Assembly (NCBI GenBank): GCA_964591105.1
Contig: CAZPZR010000005.1
Location: 1 to 51,612 of the forward strand
Reading direction: 5' to 3'
Source: CAZPZR01 sp964591105
GTDB taxonomy: Bacteria > Bacillota > Clostridia > Lachnospirales > Lachnospiraceae
Length of the DNA: 51,612 nucleotides
The stretch's first letter is position 1; each line of letters opens with the position of its first letter. Positions 33,267 to 39,948 of this stretch are shown one piece after another. Both the position numbers and the translations under genes were made by a program. The notes beneath the pieces are model-generated. The model was given only the letters and a program-made list of their open reading frames with translations. It was not told the origin of the DNA and ran no database searches.

Positions 33267-34565
33267 ATGGCAGCAAAACATCCGTTACAGTTGATGATGG
33301 AGCACAGAAGAAATGGAGAAAAAGTTGGAATCCCATCCTATTGCAGCGCGAACAAATACGTGCTGGAAGCGGCATTGGAACGAGCAAAGAAACGCAATCA
33401 GCCAACGCTGATCGAAGCAACAGCTAATCAGGTAAACCAGTTTGGCGGTTATACAGGAATGCTTCCAATTGACTTCAAAAATTCTGTGATGAAAATGGCG
33501 AAGAAATTAGGTGTGGAAGAAAATCTGATTATTCTCGCAGGAGATCACCTTGGACCACTGACTTGGGCAAATGAACCAGAGGCAGAGGCGATGGCAAAAG
33601 CAGAAGTTCTTGTACGTGAGTTTGTGCTTGCAGGATTTACAAAGATTCACTTAGACACCAGCATGAAACTTGGAGATGACTCAAAGGAAGAAATGCTTGC
33701 GACAGAGGTGATTGCAAAACGTGGAGTTCGACTTTACAAAGTATGTATGGAAGCATACGATGAATTACTGAAGACAAATCCAGAAGCAATGCGCCCAGTA
33801 TTTATCATCGGAAGCGAAGTGCCAATCCCAGGAGGAGCACAGGAAGCAGAAGAAGGAATCAGCGTAACAAAAGCAGCAGATTTCCGTGACACGGTAGATA
33901 CATATAAGCGTGTATTCAAAGAAGAAGGCGTGGAAGACGCATGGCAGGATGTAATCGCAGTAGTTGTACAGCCAGGTGTAGAATTTGGCGATGCACAGGT
34001 ATTCTACTATGACAGCGAAGCGGCAGCAGACCTGACAGGAGCATTGAAAGATTATCCAGAAATCATTTTCGAAGGACATTCCACAGACTACCAGAGCAAA
34101 GAATGTTTGAAAGCAATGGTAGAAGATGGAATTGCAATCCTGAAAGTAGGACCAGCATTAACATTTGGACTTCGTGAAGCACTCTTCGCATTAGACCACA
34201 TCGAAGAAGCACTTGTGCCAGAAGAAAAACGTGCACATTTCATCGATACATTGGAAGAAGTAATGTTAGAAAATCCAAAGAACTGGCAGAAACATTACCA
34301 CGGAACAGAAGAAGAATTAGCATTCGCAAGAAAATATAGTTTCTCTGACCGCGCAAGATACTATATGGGAGAAGAAAAAGTCCAGAATGCAATCGATCAG
34401 TTGCTTGCAAATCTGGAAGAAACAGGAATTCCAATGAGTATCCTGCATCAGTATTTACCAAAACAGTACGATAAAATCGTGGCTGGAGAATTAGAAAATA
34501 CACCGGTAGAATTGATAAAAGATGGTGTTGCGAATTATATGGAAGATTACGAATACGCATGTTAA
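33267..34565 (+). CDS. gatZ: tagatose-bisphosphate aldolase non-catalytic subunit (GatZ/KbaZ)
   Basis: 432 residues, typical of the family. GIPSYCSANKYVLEAAL near residue 22, TLIEATANQVNQFGGYTGM, AGDHLGPLTW, HLDTSM and FEGHSTDYQ are GatZ/KbaZ hallmarks. The subunit stabilises and activates the class II aldolase GatY. AAGTGAGG lies before the ATG. The last codons (Y-A-C-stop) lie in the left arm of a very long palindrome (copy D), so the 3' end of the gene has an inverted copy immediately downstream. Confidence 0.92.
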   Translation: MAAKHPLQLMMEHRRNGEKVGIPSYCSANKYVLEAALERAKKRNQPTLIEATANQVNQFGGYTGMLPIDFKNSVMKMAKKLGVEENLIILAGDHLGPLTWANEPEAEAMAKAEVLVREFVLAGFTKIHLDTSMKLGDDSKEEMLATEVIAKRGVRLYKVCMEAYDELLKTNPEAMRPVFIIGSEVPIPGGAQEAEEGISVTKAADFRDTVDTYKRVFKEEGVEDAWQDVIAVVVQPGVEFGDAQVFYYDSEAAADLTGALKDYPEIIFEGHSTDYQSKECLKAMVEDGIAILKVGPALTFGLREALFALDHIEEALVPEEKRAHFIDTLEEVMLENPKNWQKHYHGTEEELAFARKYSFSDRARYYMGEEKVQNAIDQLLANLEETGIPMSILHQYLPKQYDKIVAGELENTPVELIKDGVANYMEDYEYAC

Positions 34566-34631
34566 AAACGTAACAGGGGACGTAGCCTTTTGCAAAAAGG
34601 CTACGTCCCCTGTTACGTTTTTAACATGCGT
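34555..34631. repeat. long palindromic repeat, copy D, overlapping the gatZ 3' end
   Basis: The longest copy. Its 37-bp perfect arms (34555-34591 and 34595-34631) carry the shared core GGACGTAGCC / GGCTACGTCC near the centre. The outer 23 bp include the last codons and stop of gatZ on the left and their inverted copy on the right. The GGTACAGGGCA tag seen in the other copies is not found next to it. T-runs (TTTTT at 34617-34621 and 34631-34635) would allow terminator activity. Confidence 0.88.
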
Positions 34632-34638
34632 TTTTCCA

Positions 34639-34667
34639 TTGACAACCAAATGGTACTAACGTACAAT
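34639..34667 (+). promoter_or_regulatory. promoter of the glycyl radical activase/enzyme operon
   Basis: TTGACA at 34639-34644, 17-bp spacer, TACAAT at 34662-34667, close to consensus. The spacer and -10 are covered by the operator at 34652-34670. Confidence 0.75.
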
Positions 34668-34670
34668 ACC
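34652..34670. promoter_or_regulatory. operator candidate, site 2 of two
   Basis: GGTACTAACGTACAATACC; with its neighbours the outer arms ATGGTA/TACCAT are complementary, and GTAC...GTAC lies inside. Same length and 13 of 19 identities to the site at 8268-8286. The GTAC content recalls AraR-type boxes, which suits the AraR-like regulator at 8306. Confidence 0.6.
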
Positions 34671-34697
34671 ATTAAGAACGGGCGGGAGGTATACGCT

Positions 34698-35573
34698 ATG
34701 GTTTTACGTATTTTCCAAAAGGGATTTAATTATTCGCAGGATGGCCAGGGGAATCGTCTGGTTTACCACTTGCAAGGATGCAATATGAAGTGTCCGTGGT
34801 GTGCGAATCCGGAGGGGATGCCGCCAGAGGGCGTGATCTTCACGGAGAAGGAGTGGCTCATACCGGAGCTTTGTCCAAAGGGAGCTATCCGCGAAGGGGA
34901 ATTGCATCGGGAGGTGTGTGCAGGATGTGTGGAACGGCCATGTTTGCAGACGAAGCGCCGAAGCAAGGGAATTCGTCTCTCGTGTGAAACAGTGGATATT
35001 GCGGAAGTATATGAAGAGATTCTCGGTAGTAGTCCCATGTTTTACGATGGTGGCGGTGCGACATTTACTGGTGGCGAGGCAACGATGCAGTTTGAAGCAT
35101 TGAAGGAATTGCTGATGCGCTTAAAGGAAGCTGGCATCCACACTGCGATTGAAACCAATGGTTCGCATCCAAGATTGCCGGAACTATTTCCGTATATCGA
35201 CCAGCTGATTATGGATTGCAAACATTGGTCGTCGGAAAAACACAAGGAGTTCACGGGAGTTGGTCTGGAAACGACAAGTAGGAATCTGAAACTGGCAGCA
35301 GAGTGCGGGAAGCAGCTGGATGTGCGGATTCCACTGATCGGCGGCGTGAATGACCAGGAGAGTGATATGGAGGAATTTGTAAAATTTTTCCAAACATTTG
35401 CGACAGAAAACGTGACTTTTGAAATTTTAAAATATCACGAATTCGGCAAGAAAAAGTGGCAAGAATGTGGATGGGAGTACCAGATGAGCGACGCAGCCAA
35501 TGTCACATATGATCAGATAAAGAAGTTTCAGCAGCTGATACAGGCAAGTGGATTAATTTATAAAAAAAGTTGA
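34698..35573 (+). CDS. glycyl radical enzyme activating protein (radical SAM)
   Basis: 291 residues. The radical SAM cluster motif CxxxCxxC is C28, C32, C35 in LQGCNMKCPWCANPEG. A second small Cys cluster follows at about 60-85 (LCPKGAI and CAGCVERPC), as in longer activases with an auxiliary iron-sulfur site. FTGGEAT near residue 118 is the SAM-binding GGE. It installs the glycyl radical on the enzyme encoded 33 nt downstream. ATG 34698 is 7 nt after GGGAGGT. The codon and base use is slightly GC-richer than its neighbours. Confidence 0.92.
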   Translation: MVLRIFQKGFNYSQDGQGNRLVYHLQGCNMKCPWCANPEGMPPEGVIFTEKEWLIPELCPKGAIREGELHREVCAGCVERPCLQTKRRSKGIRLSCETVDIAEVYEEILGSSPMFYDGGGATFTGGEATMQFEALKELLMRLKEAGIHTAIETNGSHPRLPELFPYIDQLIMDCKHWSSEKHKEFTGVGLETTSRNLKLAAECGKQLDVRIPLIGGVNDQESDMEEFVKFFQTFATENVTFEILKYHEFGKKKWQECGWEYQMSDAANVTYDQIKKFQQLIQASGLIYKKS

Positions 35574-35605
35574 GAGAATCATAGAAAAATAGGAGGATAA
35601 GGAAC

Positions 35606-37972
35606 ATGTTGCATGCAGAAAAAATTACGGAACTTGCAAAAAAGCGTTTCCAGGAAGAGCGAAGCCTGAATCATTTAGAAGGCTGGTTTTTGGCGAAAGA
35701 AATCCAGCGAGAATGTGATGAGAGATTTAAAAATGATGCGGATTGTATTCGAATTGCCAAAACACAGGTAGAAGTTATGAAGCGATTACCATTAACGTTG
35801 GGGGATTATCATGTGTTTGCGGGGACACAGGACGACTCTTTCGCTCGCTCTTATGCGCTAATCAATCCAGCATTTACAGTGGATTCCTTCTGCGGATACT
35901 GTGATCCGGTCGCTGTATTTGGAGATATTGATCCAATTGGGGATATTACGCAAGAACGTATTAATGACCTGAAAGAATATAATAAGCAGACGGCTTACGC
36001 AGATGCGCTTGTGAAAGCCTATGATATTGCGGGAAACAGCACAGAAGAAGCCATTTTTTTCATTGAGCAGGTAACCGGACATTTGATTCCGGATGTTCGT
36101 CCACTGCTTGCCGAAGGGACGATAGGAATTCGTGCGAAAATTGAAAAAAAACAGGCTGCATGTACAGATGAACGAAAAGATTATTTTGAAGCTATGAAGA
36201 TTTCGCTGGAGGCATTGGAAGTGCTGGCTGACCGTTATGCAGATCTGGCAGGTGCAAAGGCCGCTGAAGCTACAGGAGATACAAAGGAACAATTTGTAAC
36301 TATGGAGAAAGCGCTGCAAAAAGTGCCAAGACAAGGAGCAGATAACCTTTTCGAAGCGATTCAATCTTTCATTTTAATCTGGCAGACCATGTGTCTGGAA
36401 CAGACACCGAACCCATTTGCATTTTCTGTAGGAAATGCAGACCGTATTTTTGAACCATATCGCGCGAAAACGGAGATGAGCCGCGAAGATGCTGCTGCAT
36501 TATTTAAACATTTACTCGTATTTTTCAACGTGGCTGACCGTAGCTGGGCCATTTCTCAGAACTTAATTGTAGGTGGAAAATCTGTGGATGGAGAAGACCT
36601 TACAAATATGAGTTCCTATGCGCTTTTGGATGCATACTATGACATGAATCTTCCACAGCCAATTTTGTCTGTGAAATTACATAAAAATACACCACAGGAA
36701 TTATACGAGAGTCTGGGAAGATTCTTCTTTACGCCGGGCTGCCTGACTCCGTCACTGTTTAACGATGACAGCGTATTTGAGGTTTTGAAGGCACATGGCG
36801 TTGCTACGGAGGATTTACAGGATTATTCTGTTGCCGGTTGCCAGGAACCGCTGATTATGGGTAAGGATAACGGCAACACAACGAACAGCTGGCTGAATCT
36901 TGGAAAAATTCTGGAACTTGTGTTAAATGGCGGAGTTTCAACTATCACAGGAAAGAAATTTGGAAAGACAGACGAGGAAAATGGTTGTAAAAATAAGTTG
37001 GAAGTTCTGCAAAATGTACGTGAAATCTTCTATCAGAATGTAGACGAGTACGTGGACAAGATGACGGCATCCGCCAATGCGGCTTCTGAGGCAATCGGAC
37101 TTTTGCAGGTTCCATTTTTATCAACCATGATGGGCGGTGTTGAATCTGGAATTGATACTCGCGATACGAAGAAGCAGGGTACAAAGTATAACGGAAGTGG
37201 TTGCTTGATTCATGGACTTTCCGTAGTCGCAGATTCCTTTGTTGCAATTGACACATTGCTGGAAGAACGCCCAGAAGACGCAGATCGATTGATTGAAGCG
37301 CTCCGAACAAATTTTGAACAGGATCCAGAGCTTCATCAGTATCTGCTGAGTTGTAAAAAATATGGAAATAATATTTCGAAAGTAGATTTGGAAGCAAGAG
37401 AAATAGCAAGCAGAGTTGCAGATATTGTGGCATGCAAGAAAAATTATCTTGGCAATCCATTCCGCAGCGATTTTGCGACACCTTCTACACATTTGCTTTA
37501 CGGTTATTGGGTAGGTGCAACGCCAGATGGAAGAAAATCCAGAGAGATGCTTGGATATGGTGTGGATCCACTGTATGGAGAAGCACATCAGGGACTTGGA
37601 TTCCGCGTACTTTCAGGCATGAAACTTCCATATGAAAAAATGAATGGCGGTTATGCTTCTCATTTTGGTATTAATCCAAATTATTTCAAAGCGGACAGTT
37701 TTGAAGGAAAAGGGGTAGAATTCCGAGATAAAATTGTAAATCCGTTGTTCTACAATCCTGCAAATAAAGAAATTCAGCCATTTTACTTATATGTAAATGT
37801 AACAACACCGGAAATGCTTCGAAAAGTGCTGGCAGATCCTAAGAAATATGCGCCAAGTGGTGTATACATTATGAGAATACATGGAACATTTGTGAATTTC
37901 TTAGATTTATCGCCAGCAATCCAAGAAGACATTATTAAACGTCTGGATTTGGAATCCACGAGCATTGCATAA
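35606..37972 (+). CDS. glycyl radical enzyme of unknown substrate (PFL/dehydratase superfamily)
   Basis: 788 residues, the normal length for a glycyl radical dehydratase or lyase. The active-site Cys is C412 in SVAGCQEPLIMG, with the general-base Glu E414 as in dehydratase-type members. The C-terminal radical loop is RIHGTFVNF with G760 as the radical site; the canonical pattern is RVxGY, so the residue after Gly is Thr instead of Tyr/Phe. SPAIQEDIIKRL after it aligns with the PFL C-terminus. Its operon holds only the activase. The promoter shares an operator with the GntR gene of the FSA-aldolase cluster. It is not pyruvate formate-lyase itself; a sugar-derived substrate is likely. Confidence 0.88.
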   Translation: MLHAEKITELAKKRFQEERSLNHLEGWFLAKEIQRECDERFKNDADCIRIAKTQVEVMKRLPLTLGDYHVFAGTQDDSFARSYALINPAFTVDSFCGYCDPVAVFGDIDPIGDITQERINDLKEYNKQTAYADALVKAYDIAGNSTEEAIFFIEQVTGHLIPDVRPLLAEGTIGIRAKIEKKQAACTDERKDYFEAMKISLEALEVLADRYADLAGAKAAEATGDTKEQFVTMEKALQKVPRQGADNLFEAIQSFILIWQTMCLEQTPNPFAFSVGNADRIFEPYRAKTEMSREDAAALFKHLLVFFNVADRSWAISQNLIVGGKSVDGEDLTNMSSYALLDAYYDMNLPQPILSVKLHKNTPQELYESLGRFFFTPGCLTPSLFNDDSVFEVLKAHGVATEDLQDYSVAGCQEPLIMGKDNGNTTNSWLNLGKILELVLNGGVSTITGKKFGKTDEENGCKNKLEVLQNVREIFYQNVDEYVDKMTASANAASEAIGLLQVPFLSTMMGGVESGIDTRDTKKQGTKYNGSGCLIHGLSVVADSFVAIDTLLEERPEDADRLIEALRTNFEQDPELHQYLLSCKKYGNNISKVDLEAREIASRVADIVACKKNYLGNPFRSDFATPSTHLLYGYWVGATPDGRKSREMLGYGVDPLYGEAHQGLGFRVLSGMKLPYEKMNGGYASHFGINPNYFKADSFEGKGVEFRDKIVNPLFYNPANKEIQPFYLYVNVTTPEMLRKVLADPKKYAPSGVYIMRIHGTFVNFLDLSPAIQEDIIKRLDLESTSIA

Positions 37973-37974
37973 AT

Positions 37975-38748
37975 TTATAAAAGAGTTTTTAATACACTTG
38001 CAACAGATGCAGTGATATGATCTGCATACTGTTCAATTCCAGGAGCGGCATTCGCCATGGCATAGCTGGTACCTACAAGTTGGAGCATTTCCACATCATT
38101 GTACTGGTCGCCAAAGGCAATGCCGTTTTCTGGTTGTAAATGCAGATGACGCAATAATCCGGCAAGAGCAGACCCCTTGTTGGCATTGGGCGCAATAAAA
38201 TCAGTCCAAAGGTTTCCAGAAGTCACAACCTTGATTTCAGAAGAGAAGCGCTCACTTAAAAAAGAAGTCAAAGCTTCATTTCCTGAAAAATCACAGATGG
38301 CGATTTTTAAAAATGTCTCATCCACTTCATGAAGATCAGAAACAACTTTTGTATCATACCCCGTAATATCCCGAATGTGATGAATGAATCTAGAATCCTC
38401 AGAATCGGTGTAACAGTAGGATTCCGTTGACAATGTAATGTGTCCCTCGCCAGGATACTGTTTGACAGCGTCAAAAATACGAAAACCGAGTTCGCGGTCA
38501 ATGACGCCACGGGAAATCACCGTCCCATCATGCACACAGAGGGAACCATTTTCTGCAACGTAAGAAATCTGATCTTGTACAGGTGCAAATAATCTCCGTA
38601 AGTTCGCATACTGTCGGCCACTTGCCGCGATAAAGTGAATTCCGCGCGCTTTCAACTGTAAAATAAGATCAAAAATTTCTGGGTCTAATTGTTGTGCACC
38701 GTTTTGAAGTAACGTGCCATCCAGGTCACTTGCCACAAATTGAATCAT
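37975..38748 (-). CDS. Cof-type HAD-IIB phosphatase
   Basis: 257 residues. HAD motif I is DLDGTLL (residues 8-14), motif II GSL/ASGR around 40-43, a large C2 cap in the middle, motif III Lys in NKGSALAGLL and motif IV GDQYNDVEML near residue 214. Members dephosphorylate sugar phosphates and cofactors. It is convergent with the glycyl radical enzyme gene, with only 2 nt between the stops, and divergent from rpiB. Its substrate may be one of the sugar phosphates made in the island. AAGGAGCG precedes the start. Confidence 0.9.
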   Translation of the reverse strand: MIQFVASDLDGTLLQNGAQQLDPEIFDLILQLKARGIHFIAASGRQYANLRRLFAPVQDQISYVAENGSLCVHDGTVISRGVIDRELGFRIFDAVKQYPGEGHITLSTESYCYTDSEDSRFIHHIRDITGYDTKVVSDLHEVDETFLKIAICDFSGNEALTSFLSERFSSEIKVVTSGNLWTDFIAPNANKGSALAGLLRHLHLQPENGIAFGDQYNDVEMLQLVGTSYAMANAAPGIEQYADHITASVASVLKTLL

Positions 38749-38776
38749 AGAAAGACGCTCCTTTTCTCTTTGCTAG

Positions 38777-38805
38777 TTGATAATTAAGTCAGACACTATT
38801 ATAAT
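38777..38805 (+). promoter_or_regulatory. promoter of rpiB
   Basis: TTGATA at 38777-38782, 17-bp spacer, TATAAT at 38800-38805, 37 nt before the rpiB start. Confidence 0.7.
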
Positions 38806-38842
38806 ATAAAAGAAATACAAAAGGAAGATGAGGTTTTAAGTT

Positions 38843-39283
38843 ATGAAAATAGCAATTGGTAATGACCATGCAGCAGTAGAGATGAAGAATCAGATCGTGG
38901 ATTATCTGTTGGAAAAGGGATATGAAGTGGAAAACTTCGGAACAGATACAAACGAAAGCTGTAACTATCCAGTATATGGCGAAGCAGTTGCGAGAGCAGT
39001 TGCAGAGAAGAATGCAGATCTTGGAATCCTGATCTGTGGTACAGGAGTTGGAATCTCTCTTGCAGCAAACAAAGTAAAAGGGATTCGTGCAGTTGTGTGC
39101 TCAGAACCATTAACTGCAAGATTGTCCAAGCAGCATAATAATACGAATGTATTGGCATTCGGAGCTAGAATCATTGGAATCGAAACTGCTAAGATGATCG
39201 TAGACGAATGGCTGGCTGCTGAATTTGAAGGTGGCAGACACCAGACACGCGTGGATATGATCATGGCAATTGAAGAAAAATAG
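38843..39283 (+). CDS. rpiB: ribose-5-phosphate isomerase B (RpiB/LacA/LacB family)
   Basis: 146 residues. MKIAIGNDHAAVEMK at the N-terminus holds the phosphate-binding Asp-His. The active-site Cys/Thr region is LICGTGVGISLAANKVKGIRA near residue 65-85, then NNTNVLAFGARIIG. It interconverts ribose-5-phosphate and ribulose-5-phosphate; some relatives isomerise allose-6-phosphate or galactose-6-phosphate. Placed at the end of the ketose island it could serve either role. It has its own promoter and a strong terminator that reaches into the convergent gene. Confidence 0.9.
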   Translation: MKIAIGNDHAAVEMKNQIVDYLLEKGYEVENFGTDTNESCNYPVYGEAVARAVAEKNADLGILICGTGVGISLAANKVKGIRAVVCSEPLTARLSKQHNNTNVLAFGARIIGIETAKMIVDEWLAAEFEGGRHQTRVDMIMAIEEK

Positions 39284-39306
39284 AAGATGAAATAACATCG
39301 AAAATT

Positions 39307-39347
39307 AAAGACCTGCAGGAGTGTTATAAGTACTCCTGCAGGTCTTT
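39307..39347. terminator. bidirectional terminator overlapping the 3' end of the convergent gene
   Basis: Perfect 16-bp stem AAAGACCTGCAGGAGT / ACTCCTGCAGGTCTTT with a 9-nt loop, T-tract on the right. The right arm lies inside the minus-strand gene and encodes its last residues (KDLQEYL); the stop codon of that gene lies in the loop. Confidence 0.88.
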
Positions 39348-39758
39348 TGCTAATGTTTCTTCAATTGAGATAAGCCGGTGACATAGATCGACGGCAGGTC
39401 TTCGGGCAGAAGGGTATTCGTTGATATATTTGCGGAGAGATTTCACTCCCATATTGCAACCGTCAATGATTAGGTCAGCGGCAACGGAAGTACTGTCATC
39501 TAGAGCAAGCTTGAAATTTGTCTTTAACCAGGACATGCCTCGGGCTACTGGATTTGGTTCTTTTTCTTCACTGTGATATTGCTTGAGCATGACCTGTACT
39601 TCTTCTAAAATCTGCTTGTGATGCTTCTTGCTTTCACTGAGAATCTGGTGAAATTTTGAACTGTCAACAAACTCCAGAATTTCGTCTAGAGATGTTATGG
39701 CCATTTTTGCACCAGCATCACATTCTTTTAGAAGATGGATGGTATCTTGCGTTTCCAT
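39324..39758 (-). CDS. uncharacterised helical-bundle protein
   Basis: 144 residues, no signal peptide. It is predicted to be almost wholly helical: helices about 2-30, 32-65, 75-115 and 118-143, with charged faces. This recalls a four-helix, ferritin-like or DUF2383-type bundle, but no metal-ligand pattern can be claimed. The only oddity is the overlap of its 3' end with the terminator of rpiB. AAGGAGG precedes the start at 39758. It is monocistronic. Function unknown. Confidence 0.75.
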   Translation of the reverse strand: METQDTIHLLKECDAGAKMAITSLDEILEFVDSSKFHQILSESKKHHKQILEEVQVMLKQYHSEEKEPNPVARGMSWLKTNFKLALDDSTSVAADLIIDGCNMGVKSLRKYINEYPSARRPAVDLCHRLISIEETLAKDLQEYL

Positions 39759-39948
39759 AAAATGCCTCCTTGCTGTTGTAAGTGTTAGGAAAAGTATGTG
39801 TGAATGTGGAAAAATTATGCACAGAATCCGAAAATTGTGAAAAACATAGAAGAAATGAGAAAATCTGTGGGCTTTTTACTTGTTCGCATACATTGGAAAT
39901 GATAAGATAGTAAAGATAACATACGAGAAAGTCATGGAGGAAAAATTT

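Noticed and set aside
7033..34631. The repeated palindromes as a CRISPR array or as IS ends
   Set aside because: They are kilobases apart with no regular spacers, no cas gene is present, and no transposase ORF lies between any two copies.
35606..37972. Calling the glycyl radical enzyme pyruvate formate-lyase
   Set aside because: PFL has a Cys-Cys active site and RVSGY radical loop; here a single GCQE Cys and RIHGT are found, which fits dehydratase/lyase-type members.
39759..39948. Purine riboswitch upstream of the NCS2 permease
   Set aside because: I looked for the conserved three-stem purine aptamer core and its TATA..CCTACC-type loop motifs and found none; only A-rich leader sequence is seen.
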